Source of the DNA: an uncultured Monoglobus sp. | GTDB lineage: Bacteria; Bacillota; Clostridia; Monoglobales; Monoglobaceae | Assembly (NCBI GenBank): GCA_947625055.1 | Contig: CANQMT010000001.1 | Span: forward strand, 1-64,000 | Direction of reading: 5' to 3' | Length of the DNA stretch: 64,000 nt | Part shown: in pieces, positions 41,561-50,623 of the stretch | Layout of the letters: each line of letters starts with the position of its first letter | How positions within the stretch are numbered: position 1 is the stretch's first letter | Position numbers and translations under genes: made by a program | The notes under the pieces: generated by a model | The model's database searches: none | The model's input: only the letters and a program-made list of their open reading frames with translations | Told to the model about the DNA's origin: nothing

Positions 41561-42748
41561 ATGCGAAAGACAGATTTATATTTATTAAAATACGGAGAAA
41601 TCGCTTTAAAGGGCCTGAACCGTCCGAAATTTGAGCAGAAATTGATCGACAATGTCAATTCGGCCTTGGCGCCTTTGGGCAAATTCAGCGTGAAAAAAGC
41701 GCAGTCAACGATATATGTTGAGGCGCTCGACGATGATATTGACAGTATTGAGACCGTTGAGCGCCTCAAAAAGGTGTTCGGCATTGTGAATATCTGCCCC
41801 GCCACGCGCTGCGAAAAGGGAATGGACAGCATAAAAGAGACTGCGGCGCAGTGTGTGCTTGATATGGATTATGAGGGCAAGAGCTTTAAGGTCGAAACAA
41901 AGCGCGAGGACAAACGGTTCCCGCTCAAGTCTCCGGAGATTTCCCGAGAGGTCGGCGGAGCCGTCCTCCGCGCGGTCAACAAAGCGGGCGGAAACATCAA
42001 AGTCGACGTGCATGATCCGGATATTTTGGTTCAGGTCGAGATACGCGACAGCGCCTACATCGTAGCCGACATAATCAGCGGCGCGGGCGGAATGCCTGTC
42101 GGCAGCGGCGGATGCGCGGCTCTGCTGCTCAGCGGTGGAATTGACAGCCCGGTGGCGGGCTGGATGATCGCCAAGCGCGGCGTGACGCTTGACGCGGTCT
42201 ACTTCCACAGTCCGCCCTACACAAGCGAGCGCGCAAAGGACAAGGTGGTCGATCTTGCTAAGACACTCTCGGCCTACACACGCGGAATTCGCCTATACTC
42301 GGTTCCGTTCACCGACATTCAGCTTGATATAATCGAAAACTGCCCCAAAAATATGCTCACGATCATTATGCGCAGGATCATGATGCGGATCGCGGAAAAG
42401 ATTGCCGAGAAAAACGGCGATATGGCGCTTGTCACCGGCGAGAGCGTAGGCCAGGTCGCCAGCCAGACCATGGAGGCGCTTTACTGCACGAACGCTGCGG
42501 TCAGCATGCCGGTGTTCCGGCCCTGCATCGGCATGGATAAAGAGGAGATCACTGCGGTTTCTAAAAAAATCGGCGCATACGAGATCTCGATCCGGCCGTA
42601 TGAGGACTGCTGCACGATATTCGTGCCCAAGCACCCCAAAACCAAGCCGCGCCTTGATGAGATAATCGAGGCGGAAAAGTCGCTTACCGACATTGAAGCC
42701 ATGATCGAAAAGGCGATCGGGGATGCCGATATTATTAACATAAAATAA
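41561..42748 (+). CDS. thiI: tRNA 4-thiouridine synthase ThiI
   Basis: LLKYGEIALKGLNRPKFE; LLSGGIDSPVAGWMIAKRGV; downstream of the cysteine desulfurase gene. Confidence 0.93.
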   Translation: MRKTDLYLLKYGEIALKGLNRPKFEQKLIDNVNSALAPLGKFSVKKAQSTIYVEALDDDIDSIETVERLKKVFGIVNICPATRCEKGMDSIKETAAQCVLDMDYEGKSFKVETKREDKRFPLKSPEISREVGGAVLRAVNKAGGNIKVDVHDPDILVQVEIRDSAYIVADIISGAGGMPVGSGGCAALLLSGGIDSPVAGWMIAKRGVTLDAVYFHSPPYTSERAKDKVVDLAKTLSAYTRGIRLYSVPFTDIQLDIIENCPKNMLTIIMRRIMMRIAEKIAEKNGDMALVTGESVGQVASQTMEALYCTNAAVSMPVFRPCIGMDKEEITAVSKKIGAYEISIRPYEDCCTIFVPKHPKTKPRLDEIIEAEKSLTDIEAMIEKAIGDADIINIK

Positions 42749-42833
42749 AACACAAAGCGCGGACTCGTATATGTTCGCGTTTTGCTTGTGCGATATAGAC
42801 TCTTCGGGCGAAAACAAGATGTCGGAGAAAGGG

Positions 42834-43991
42834 ATGATCGTAAAAATGATTTCAAAAGAAAAATCAGTTGCCGCAGGCACAGCCGAGGCGGGCGCTCTCG
42901 GCGCCGCAAAAGACGCGGTCATTCCCGCGAACTATTCGATCAACAACACAAAGAGCGGACACGGCATAATGGCTGAGGAAGCGCAAACGATCATTGACCG
43001 TCTGCACGGAAAAACCGCAGAGGTCGTGGGCCGTGACAACGCCAAAAACGGCGCTGACCGATTTGTTGACGGTGAATATATTCAAACGAAATTCTATAAC
43101 TCCGGCAAAGGCTGCGCCGCAGCGTGCTTTGACGGCGAAAACGGCGGGATGTATAAATATATCGGCCCGGACGGACAGCCTATGCCGGTTGAAGTTCCAA
43201 AAGATCTCAGAGACGCCGCGGTCGGTGAGATGCGCCGCAGGATCGCTGACGGAAAGGTTCCCGGAGTAACGGACGAGAACCGAGCCGAAGATCTTGTTCG
43301 CGCGAGCGACCTTACATATGAGCAGTCGGTAAAACTTTGCACGCCATTCACGCGCGAATCCCTGCTTTACGATTGCGCCTCGGGTTTTGTGCGCTGCGCG
43401 GTACTGTTTGTCATCAGCGCCGCCGCGTCACTGATATTAAGCCTCCGAGGCGGCAAGGGAACGAAGCGAGCTTTTAAAAACGCCGCAAAGTCCGGTGGTT
43501 TTGTCTTTATTTTATCATATGCGACCCACATAATATGCTCGCAGTTCGCCAGAACCGCGCTGTTTAAATCCATTCAATTTCCCCCTATCAGCGGCGAGGG
43601 CGTTTTTGGGATTATTCTGTCAAATATTGACGTGTGTATGCAAACCGGAGCAGGCGGCGGATATTCGTCGATCGCGGGCGCTGTGGGAAGGTTCCCGAAA
43701 ATGCTAAAAACGTATCTGCTCGCCACGGTGATAAGCTTTGTCGTTTTTGGTATTTCTGAACTTGCGAGGCTTATACTGCGAAAAATAAACGCCCGGGAAT
43801 TCGGGCTGAGAATTTCATCTATAGTCTTGTCAAAACTCGGCGCTGTGCTGTTCTGGTTCGCTGCGGCGGCGATCCTGGGATATTATGCGCTTCTGCCGTA
43901 CGCGCTGAATATTGCTGTGTGCGCCGCTTCCGCCGCTGTAGGCGCGGTATTGGCAAGGCGGTTAATACAAAAAAATCCTCAAAAAACATAA
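42834..43991 (+). CDS. Uncharacterised membrane protein with soluble N-terminal domain (DNAKNGADRFVDGEYIQTKF motif)
   Basis: Long ORF with candidate GGAG RBS; N-terminal hydrophilic domain and at least four hydrophobic segments in the C-terminal half. Confidence 0.7.
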   Translation: MIVKMISKEKSVAAGTAEAGALGAAKDAVIPANYSINNTKSGHGIMAEEAQTIIDRLHGKTAEVVGRDNAKNGADRFVDGEYIQTKFYNSGKGCAAACFDGENGGMYKYIGPDGQPMPVEVPKDLRDAAVGEMRRRIADGKVPGVTDENRAEDLVRASDLTYEQSVKLCTPFTRESLLYDCASGFVRCAVLFVISAAASLILSLRGGKGTKRAFKNAAKSGGFVFILSYATHIICSQFARTALFKSIQFPPISGEGVFGIILSNIDVCMQTGAGGGYSSIAGAVGRFPKMLKTYLLATVISFVVFGISELARLILRKINAREFGLRISSIVLSKLGAVLFWFAAAAILGYYALLPYALNIAVCAASAAVGAVLARRLIQKNPQKT

Positions 43992-43998
43992 GATATGC

Positions 43999-44877
43999 TC
44001 ACGCCTTTTCGCAATTGCCGCAGTCGCTGCAGCCGTTGCAGCTTATTTTCATGCCGCACGTTTCGCAGCGCTCGCGAAAATGCGGAACGTACAGCTTATC
44101 CTCGGGTATCGGCATTCCCCACTCATCATACAGCTTGAACTCAATCGGCCTGCCGCGGTAGCTGAGGCCGGATTTATACGCCTGACTGCTCTGCAGCGAG
44201 TTTCCCTCGATTTTATAAAGCCTGCCGTCTTTTATAAATCTCCGCCCCGTTCCGCAGAAAACAAACGTCACATCATAATCGACGCACTCCTCGCGCAGCG
44301 ATCTTACCCAATCGTAGCTGCATGGGCGCGCACCGTCGTAATTCTCGCCGTCGCACAGCACCTGCTCTATTTGTCCGCTCTCAAGATATTTCCTGATGCT
44401 GACCGGACCGATAAACGGCGCGCACATTATGCCCTTGTGCTTAAAAGGCAGCCCAAGCATTATCGGTATCCGCTCGTCGGCGCGATTCTGGTTCTCGCAG
44501 GTGACATTGAAAAACACGTTTTCCCAGCCGTCTCCCCAGTCGCGCGGAAGATGCTCGGCGACGCGCTCCGGGCGCTTTGTCAGCAAAAAGAATTTAACGT
44601 CGGGCCTGCACGCTATTATATCCCAAGCCTCACCGCGCCACGCGTCCGCTTCTTCGAGAAAAAAGTCCGAAGTCATGCACACGCGCAGCATTTCACCGCT
44701 TTTTACCTTGTAATTCCCTTGTCTGTCCTTCTGCAGCGGGTATTTAAAGCCGGACTTTGTTTTATAAATATCCGAGCCGTCCCTGTCACGCATACGGTCG
44801 AGGAAAAACATATAGCAGTTGTCGCAGCCCTCGCTTTTTTTGCGGCACCCGTGCCACGGATTCCAAATATCATGCAT
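43999..44877 (-). CDS. Phage Gp37/Gp68-like (DUF5131) family protein with Cys-rich C-terminus
   Basis: WNPWHGCRKKSEGCDNCYMF; FFLLTKRPERVAEHLP; C-terminal CETCGMKISCNGCSDCGNC. Confidence 0.85.
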   Translation of the reverse strand: MHDIWNPWHGCRKKSEGCDNCYMFFLDRMRDRDGSDIYKTKSGFKYPLQKDRQGNYKVKSGEMLRVCMTSDFFLEEADAWRGEAWDIIACRPDVKFFLLTKRPERVAEHLPRDWGDGWENVFFNVTCENQNRADERIPIMLGLPFKHKGIMCAPFIGPVSIRKYLESGQIEQVLCDGENYDGARPCSYDWVRSLREECVDYDVTFVFCGTGRRFIKDGRLYKIEGNSLQSSQAYKSGLSYRGRPIEFKLYDEWGMPIPEDKLYVPHFRERCETCGMKISCNGCSDCGNCEKA

Positions 44878-44913
44878 AATATACCCTCTTAAAATCGCTT
44901 TTCCGCTTTTAAG

Positions 44914-45504
44914 CTACAGTTCTATTACTTCTCCCGCTTCGACTATCAGTGCGGACGGCGCCTTGAACCACTCGGCTTTTTCGCGGTCGAAAAGCTTGCC
45001 CGGCGACATGTGGATCGGAACGGTATGCTTCGCCCCGATAAGCTCGGCGCACTCGAGCGCCTCGGGTATGCCCATGTTGAAATACCCGTCGATCGGCAAA
45101 AACGCGTAGTCAATATTTCTGTTTTTAAGCTCCGACATTTGATCGGTTTTTGAAGTGTCGCCCGCGAAGTACAGCGTTTTTCCGCCGAGCGTGACAAGAT
45201 ATCCCACGCACTCCCCGGCGTCATGGTTTTTGTTATACGCCTGCGTGGGCTCAATGCGGACCCCCGCGAAATCGAGCGTCTTATAGCCGTCCTTTGTTAT
45301 CGCGTCACTGTTTTGGAATATCACGCAGCCTTCGGAGCGCGGAACCATGTCGATCCTGTTGTGGTCGGGATGCTGATGCGTCACGATTATCAGATCCGCC
45401 TTTTTGTCATATCCATCGCCCGCGAACGGGTCGATATAGATAACCTCGCCCGTTCCGAGGGTCAGTCGAAAACTCGCGTGCCCCTGATATAAAAGTTCTG
45501 CCAT
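44914..45504 (-). CDS. MBL-fold metal-dependent hydrolase (UPF0173-like)
   Basis: YQGHASFRL, IIVTHQHPDHNRID, LYFAGDT; RBS AAGGAGG. Confidence 0.88.
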   Translation of the reverse strand: MAELLYQGHASFRLTLGTGEVIYIDPFAGDGYDKKADLIIVTHQHPDHNRIDMVPRSEGCVIFQNSDAITKDGYKTLDFAGVRIEPTQAYNKNHDAGECVGYLVTLGGKTLYFAGDTSKTDQMSELKNRNIDYAFLPIDGYFNMGIPEALECAELIGAKHTVPIHMSPGKLFDREKAEWFKAPSALIVEAGEVIEL

Positions 45505-45546
45505 ACGCTTTGCCTCCTTATGTTTTCGTAATTCGTTATTTATCAA

Positions 45547-45991
45547 TTAAATTTTTTCCTCATCTTTTTTGTTTTTTACATTCTTTCTGTATCCATCCTT
45601 TGCCGACGCCTTATACACTTTTAAGTAGTCGTGTAAACTCAGCAAATAATAGCGGACACTATCTTCTTTAATAACTGGAATTTGCTTTAAATCTACACCC
45701 GCAAACGACGCCAGACTCTCGATAGCGGCAAAAGCAACGCGCAAGTCAGATTTTTCAAATTCATGCTCGCGCAAATCGCGGAGAGTGTAACCGGCATTGC
45801 TCATTAATTCAATAATATTGTCCCATTTTTCATTCAAAAAAATCTCCGGGATCAACACGTCAATATCATCCGCATTCAGGTCCCTGTTAACTTTGTTCCA
45901 GTCCCAGTGAACCAAACAACAGCGGCACAATATCAAGTTTCCTGTTCAATAACCCGGCAAGATGTATAAATTCCTGATTCTTCATTTTCAT
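45547..45991 (-). pseudogene. Frameshifted small nucleotidyltransferase-like gene
   Basis: ATG at 45991 gives MKMKNQEFIHLAGLLNRKLDIVPLLFGSLGLEQS*, continuing in another frame as VNRDLNADDIDVLIPEIFLNEKWDNII...; 1-nt shift near 45892-45895. Confidence 0.65.
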
Positions 45992-46089
45992 ATCCACGCC
46001 TCAAAATATAATCCCACTTTTTATGCGCTTACTATACCATACTTTTACCGTTTTTGTCAATCGCTTAAAAAAACATATTGATACCGCTA

Positions 46090-46118
46090 TTGACATTTTA
46101 GCTAAAACAGTGTATAAT
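46090..46118 (+). promoter_or_regulatory. Consensus promoter TTGACA-17-TATAAT of the toxin-antitoxin operon with TTAGCTAA palindromes at 46098-46105 and 46123-46130
   Basis: Read directly. Confidence 0.8.
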
Positions 46119-46148
46119 AATATTAGCTAATTTGAAAGGAGAATTTCT

Positions 46149-46382
46149 ATGACAACAGCGACGGCAACAGAGGTTCAGAATAATTTCGGAAAATATCTAC
46201 AAAGCGTGCAGTCGGGCGACGAGATAATTATTCTCAAAAACGGCAAAGAAGTCGCGCGTCTTATTTCGCATGATAAAAGCGTATCTTACATGACCGATTC
46301 CCTCCGCGGAATTTTAAAAGGTGATTACGACGACAAGGTCGCGCGCACTGAAAGGATGACAAAATATGAGAGCGTTGATTGA
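46149..46382 (+). CDS. Type II toxin-antitoxin antitoxin, Phd/YefM family
   Basis: TATEVQNNFGKYLQSVQSGDEIIILKNGKEVARLI. Confidence 0.9.
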   Translation: MTTATATEVQNNFGKYLQSVQSGDEIIILKNGKEVARLISHDKSVSYMTDSLRGILKGDYDDKVARTERMTKYESVD

Positions 46383-46776
46383 CACAAATATTATACTCGA
46401 TGTCCTGTGCGACAGAGCGGGACTTTCGGAAAGCTCAAGCAAAGTTTTCAAACTGTCCGAGGTGGGACTGATCGAAGGATATATCTCGGCTCTGTCGATC
46501 CCGAATATTGTTTATATTTTGAGAAAAGAGCTGAATAACGAAAAAACAAAAAATATTATTAAACGGCTGTCAATGATTTTTAAGATCTCGGATCTGAAAG
46601 CGGGCGATATTCAAAAAGCCGTCGATCTGGATTTCAGTGATTATGAGGACGCTCTTCAAAGCATTTGCGCGGGCAGAATAAAGGCCGATTATATAATAAC
46701 CCGAAATATTAAAGATTTTTCTAACAGCGTAATACCCGCAATAACTCCGCAAACCGCTATTGAAAAAATAACATAG
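46366..46776 (+). CDS. PIN-domain toxin (VapC-like)
   Basis: MRALIDTNIILDVLCDR; DFSDYEDALQ; ADYIITRNIKDF; overlaps the antitoxin by 17 nt. Confidence 0.9.
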   Translation: MRALIDTNIILDVLCDRAGLSESSSKVFKLSEVGLIEGYISALSIPNIVYILRKELNNEKTKNIIKRLSMIFKISDLKAGDIQKAVDLDFSDYEDALQSICAGRIKADYIITRNIKDFSNSVIPAITPQTAIEKIT

Positions 46777-46789
46777 TGAGATTAGAGTT

Positions 46790-46808
46790 GGCGGATAATA
46801 TCCGCCCC
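46790..46808. repeat. Third copy of the GGCGGATAATATCCGCC palindrome
   Basis: Reverse-complement match to the repeats at 6798-6859. Confidence 0.75.
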
Positions 46809-46914
46809 GCGGGCACCTAATATATCGGATCGCCGCAATCCGTACGAATTGTATCAAACCTGTATGGGGACGACCACGGCTGCCCTCAAAACTATATTTT
46901 TGCCGATTTTTACA

Positions 46915-46946
46915 AATCAAAAAGCCCCGGATATCCGAGGCTTTTC
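46915..46946 (-). terminator. Terminator downstream of tRNA-Asn (GCCTCGGATATCCGGGGC-TTTTT on - strand)
   Basis: Imperfect stem plus T-run on the minus strand. Confidence 0.6.
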
Positions 46947-46947
46947 T

Positions 46948-47023
46948 TGGCTCCTCCAGTTGGACTCGAACCAACGACCCTGCGGTTAACAGCCGCATGC
47001 TCTACCAACTGAGCTATAGAGGA
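46948..47023 (-). tRNA. tRNA-Asn (anticodon GTT), CCA encoded
   Basis: TCCTCTA/TGGAGGA acceptor, TGCGG-CTGTTAA-CCGCA anticodon arm, GTTGG-TTCGAGT-CCAAC T-arm, GCCA. Confidence 0.95.
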
Positions 47024-47156
47024 ATATTGTTTAAATCTTTGCTCAACAATGGTTATTATACTACCTTTTGGGGCGTTTGTCAATGATTTTTTTAGTAAAA
47101 TTTTAAATTAACGGAAAATCTGCGAAAATTTATATAAAATTTTATGGTATTTTTGT

Positions 47157-47294
47157 AAAGTAATTTCACTTTTCATCACAGGATATTATATGCAAAATTC
47201 TTTGAATTTATGTGTGTTTATTTGCATTATTGAGAGCGCTTATGTGTAAAGTAATTCACTTTATTACATTTATTAAACGAAAGTTATTCACTTT
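47157..47294. repeat. Three operator-like AAAGTWATTYCACTTT motifs (47157-47172, 47248-47262, 47280-47294)
   Basis: aaagtaatttcacttt, aaagtaattcacttt, aaagttattcacttt. Confidence 0.8.
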
Positions 47295-47327
47295 ACAGCA
47301 TATAACCTTAAATTTTTGTGACAAGTA

Positions 47328-47356
47328 TTGACTTAATTCAAAAAATAGTTTAAAAT
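47328..47356 (+). promoter_or_regulatory. Promoter TTGACT-17-TAAAAT upstream of the acyltransferase
   Basis: Read directly. Confidence 0.55.
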
Positions 47357-47386
47357 ATAGCCAAACTTATTATTGAGGTTCGGCTT

Positions 47387-48472
47387 ATGAAGAGAAAAAT
47401 AACAGAGGTCTCGGTTTTTGAGTTCTTCCTCTGTATGTTCGTTATCTTAATACATCTGCTCTCCGAGGGCGTTAATGTATTCCCGAAATGGAGTGTGCTG
47501 TCGATCGTGTTCTATACGGTCACAAGGCTCACCACTTTTGCCGTGCCCGCATTTATTTTTACCAGCGCGCTCAAACTGTTTTATAAGTTCAGCGAGCGTA
47601 AATTTTCGTATATACCCTTCCTTCTTGACCGCATAAAAAAAATATATCTGCCATACGTGATCATGGTAGTTATCTATTATATCGTCTATATTTATGCCTT
47701 TCATATTTATGAGTTCAATCCCGTCTCGCTTATAAAATACATATTAAACGGCGACTTGTCGGCTCAGTTTTATTTCATAGTCCTTATCATGCAGTTCTAT
47801 CTGCTGATGCCGGTCTGGATATTGCTCAGCAAAAACAAAAACAAAACGTTCAGCCTGATCGTGGTAATAATCTCGGTCGTCTGCTCGATCGCGGCGCGAA
47901 TGATACTCTCGGGCGCGGATTACACACACAAAATTTTCCCGTCTTACCTCGTGTTCTGGGTGCTCGGAATGTACGCGGGCATGTACTATAACGAGTTTAT
48001 ACGGTTCCTGAGCCGCTCGCGGCTGACGGTGTACGCGGGCTGGCTGGTGTTTGCCGTTCTCCACTGCGTCACGTCATACATGGAATACGGCGGCGTTATC
48101 AACAACTCGCTATCTGCGATTTTTGTTATATTCTTCTGTCTGTTCTCTACCTTCGGCTTTTATCAATACGCCTACGGGCTCACCGAGTCTCTTGAGAGCC
48201 GCGGCAAAGGCTTTTTTATCAGCATTTCGGGCGCGTCGTACAATATATATCTCGTTCACTGTCTGATAATCACTTCCGCGCAGGAAATTCTGACCAACGT
48301 CGGTGTTGAGGACGTGATGATAAGGTTCATTATCACTGCCGTCTCGACCTACGCTCTGTCAATAATAATTTGTGTGCTCTGGGCGACAATGCACAACAAT
48401 ATCAAGCAGAGCCTCGCCCGTTCGTCAGCAAGACGAACCCGCAAGAAAGCCGCTCGAAAACGCTATCTGTAA
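47387..48472 (+). CDS. Acyltransferase 3 family membrane protein (surface polysaccharide O-acyltransferase-like)
   Basis: Multi-TM; LCMFVILIHLLSEG N-terminus; YNIYLVHCLII. Confidence 0.85.
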   Translation: MKRKITEVSVFEFFLCMFVILIHLLSEGVNVFPKWSVLSIVFYTVTRLTTFAVPAFIFTSALKLFYKFSERKFSYIPFLLDRIKKIYLPYVIMVVIYYIVYIYAFHIYEFNPVSLIKYILNGDLSAQFYFIVLIMQFYLLMPVWILLSKNKNKTFSLIVVIISVVCSIAARMILSGADYTHKIFPSYLVFWVLGMYAGMYYNEFIRFLSRSRLTVYAGWLVFAVLHCVTSYMEYGGVINNSLSAIFVIFFCLFSTFGFYQYAYGLTESLESRGKGFFISISGASYNIYLVHCLIITSAQEILTNVGVEDVMIRFIITAVSTYALSIIICVLWATMHNNIKQSLARSSARRTRKKAARKRYL

Positions 48473-49666
48473 ATTGAAGCCGCCGGTATAAGCGTCAACG
48501 TCGATCACCTCTCCCGCGAAGCTGAGTCCGTCAACAAGCTTTGAGCGCATGGTTGACGGATCGATCTCATCGACCGATACTCCGCCCGATGTTATTATAG
48601 CGCGGTCAATAGCGCAAAAGTTCGTCACGTGAAACAATATGTTTTTAAGAAGGGCCGCCAGCGCAGCTCTTTCTTGTTTAGTAACAGAGTTTACCTTTTT
48701 CAGCGGGTCGATGCCCGAAAGCTCAATGATAGGGCCGATCAACCGTTTTGGAAGCAGCTTTCCGAGACTGTTGCGGAAAGCTTTGTTTAGGCTCTCGCTA
48801 AAGTCGCGCAGGATGCGTCTGTCAAGCTCGCTTTCGCTGAGCGCGGGCTTGAGGTCAAGACTTATTGTGTATTTATCGGTTTTCATATCGCGCATATGTG
48901 CGCTGGCGCTCAGTATTATCGGACCGGTGAGTCCGAAATGCGCGAACATCATCTCGCCGAAATCCTCGTAGATCTTTTTATTTTTGGAATTATAAACCTT
49001 TATGCTCACGTTTTTCAGCGTCAGGCCCGCCAAATCCTTGATCCATTCCTCGCTCACCTCAAGCGGGACCAGCGACGGAGCGATTTCGGTTATGGTGTGC
49101 CCGAGCTCCTCGGCAAAGTAATATCCGTCTCCGGTCGAGCCCGTGTCGGGATAAGACATTCCTCCGGTCGCTATTATCACGCTGTCGGCATAAATATTGC
49201 CGCGTTTTTTGCACTTTACGCCGATAACTTTCGGTTTTGCGCCTGAATTATCGGATAGAATTCCATCCGCGCGGTCGTGTATTATCTCAACGTTGTTTTC
49301 CGTCAAAAAGCGGCGCATCGCGTTTGCGATATCAGAGCTTTTATCGCTCTCGGGAAACACGCGGTTCCCGCGTTCGACCTTGGTTTTAACGCCCAGTTCG
49401 TTAAAAAACTCAATCACCGCAGTGTTGGGAAAACCGTAAAACGCGCTGTATAAAAACAACGGGTTGCGCGGCACATTGCTGATCAGATCCTCAACGTCCT
49501 CGCAGGCGTTGGTCACGTTGCAGCGTCCTTTCCCGGTGATTAGGAGTTTTTTTCCGAGGATCTTGTTCTGCTCGATCAGCTTCACGGCGCAGCCCCGCCC
49601 GGCTGCGGTTCCGGCGGCCATCATCCCGGCCGGGCCGCCGCCGATCACAATAACTTTTTTTGGCAT
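48425..49666 (-). CDS. NAD(P)/FAD-dependent oxidoreductase, HI0933/BaiN-like flavoprotein
   Basis: VIVIGGGPAGMMAAGTAAGRG; LLITGKGRCNVTNAC; TGGMSYPDTGSTGDGY. Confidence 0.92.
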   Translation of the reverse strand: MPKKVIVIGGGPAGMMAAGTAAGRGCAVKLIEQNKILGKKLLITGKGRCNVTNACEDVEDLISNVPRNPLFLYSAFYGFPNTAVIEFFNELGVKTKVERGNRVFPESDKSSDIANAMRRFLTENNVEIIHDRADGILSDNSGAKPKVIGVKCKKRGNIYADSVIIATGGMSYPDTGSTGDGYYFAEELGHTITEIAPSLVPLEVSEEWIKDLAGLTLKNVSIKVYNSKNKKIYEDFGEMMFAHFGLTGPIILSASAHMRDMKTDKYTISLDLKPALSESELDRRILRDFSESLNKAFRNSLGKLLPKRLIGPIIELSGIDPLKKVNSVTKQERAALAALLKNILFHVTNFCAIDRAIITSGGVSVDEIDPSTMRSKLVDGLSFAGEVIDVDAYTGGFNLQIAFSSGFLAGSSC

Positions 49667-49675
49667 GATTTTCTC

Positions 49676-50623
49676 CTAATTCAGAGCCGCGCGCAGCGCG
49701 GCGAGATTTTCGGTCATAAGCGAAAGATAAGTCGCGCCTTGTTTGAACTCATCGTCTGTAACGTTGTGGCAGGAATTGAACCGCATCGGCTCGGCTCCCG
49801 TGGACTCGCATATAGTCACCGCCACCTTCATGTTTGACATTTCCGGATAAAACACGACCGGGATTTGTTCGGCTCTGACTTTGTCGATCAAAAACGCCAC
49901 GGTTCCCGCGTCGGCTTCTGTCTCGGCGGAACAGCCCGGAAACGCCGCGTAATAAGTCAGCCCGTACTCTTCGGTGAAATACCTTATCGGAAATCTGTCG
50001 CCGAAAACGAGAGTGCCGCGTTTCCCGTTTTCGACGGTCTCGCGGAACTTTCCGTCAAGATCGCTCAAAAGAGAAACGTAATTTTCGGTGTTTGCCCGAT
50101 AGATATCTCGGCTGCTTTCGTCTTTTTTTGCGATAGCCCCGTATATTTCCCGGGTTATTTTTTGCGCGTTAACGGGCGAGGTCCAGACATGCTCGTCATA
50201 CTGCGGGGCATCATCGTTTTCCTCCGCTTCTTCCTCCATGCCCTCAACAAGCTCTTCGCGAACCGCGTCAACACAGTCTATCATTGAGATGATCTCGATG
50301 CCGCTTGTGTCGATCGAGTTGAGGATGTTCCGCACCCATTCATCCGACTCTCCGCCGGTGTATATAAATATTTCACAGTTTTTGATGTTTATGATGTCCG
50401 CGGGTGACGGCTCGAATGAATGGACCTCGGAGCCGGGTTTAAGCAGCATCATCAGCTCAAAATTATCCGTATCGCCAAGTATCTGTCTTGCGAAGTCATA
50501 AGCCGGGAATACGGTACAGACGATCAAAGGCTTCCCGCCCCTCTCCGGAATGTCTCCGCATGAGCACAGAGCCGTGACGCAGATCAGCGCGGCGAGTATC
50601 ACGCAGCACAGTTTTTTTGTCAT
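49676..50623 (-). CDS. Metal (Zn/Mn-type) ABC transporter substrate-binding lipoprotein
   Basis: Lipobox ALCSC; VCTVFPAYDFARQILGD; LLKPGSEVHSFEPSPADI; DEHVWTSPVNAQKI. Confidence 0.88.
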   Translation of the reverse strand: MTKKLCCVILAALICVTALCSCGDIPERGGKPLIVCTVFPAYDFARQILGDTDNFELMMLLKPGSEVHSFEPSPADIINIKNCEIFIYTGGESDEWVRNILNSIDTSGIEIISMIDCVDAVREELVEGMEEEAEENDDAPQYDEHVWTSPVNAQKITREIYGAIAKKDESSRDIYRANTENYVSLLSDLDGKFRETVENGKRGTLVFGDRFPIRYFTEEYGLTYYAAFPGCSAETEADAGTVAFLIDKVRAEQIPVVFYPEMSNMKVAVTICESTGAEPMRFNSCHNVTDDEFKQGATYLSLMTENLAALRAALN

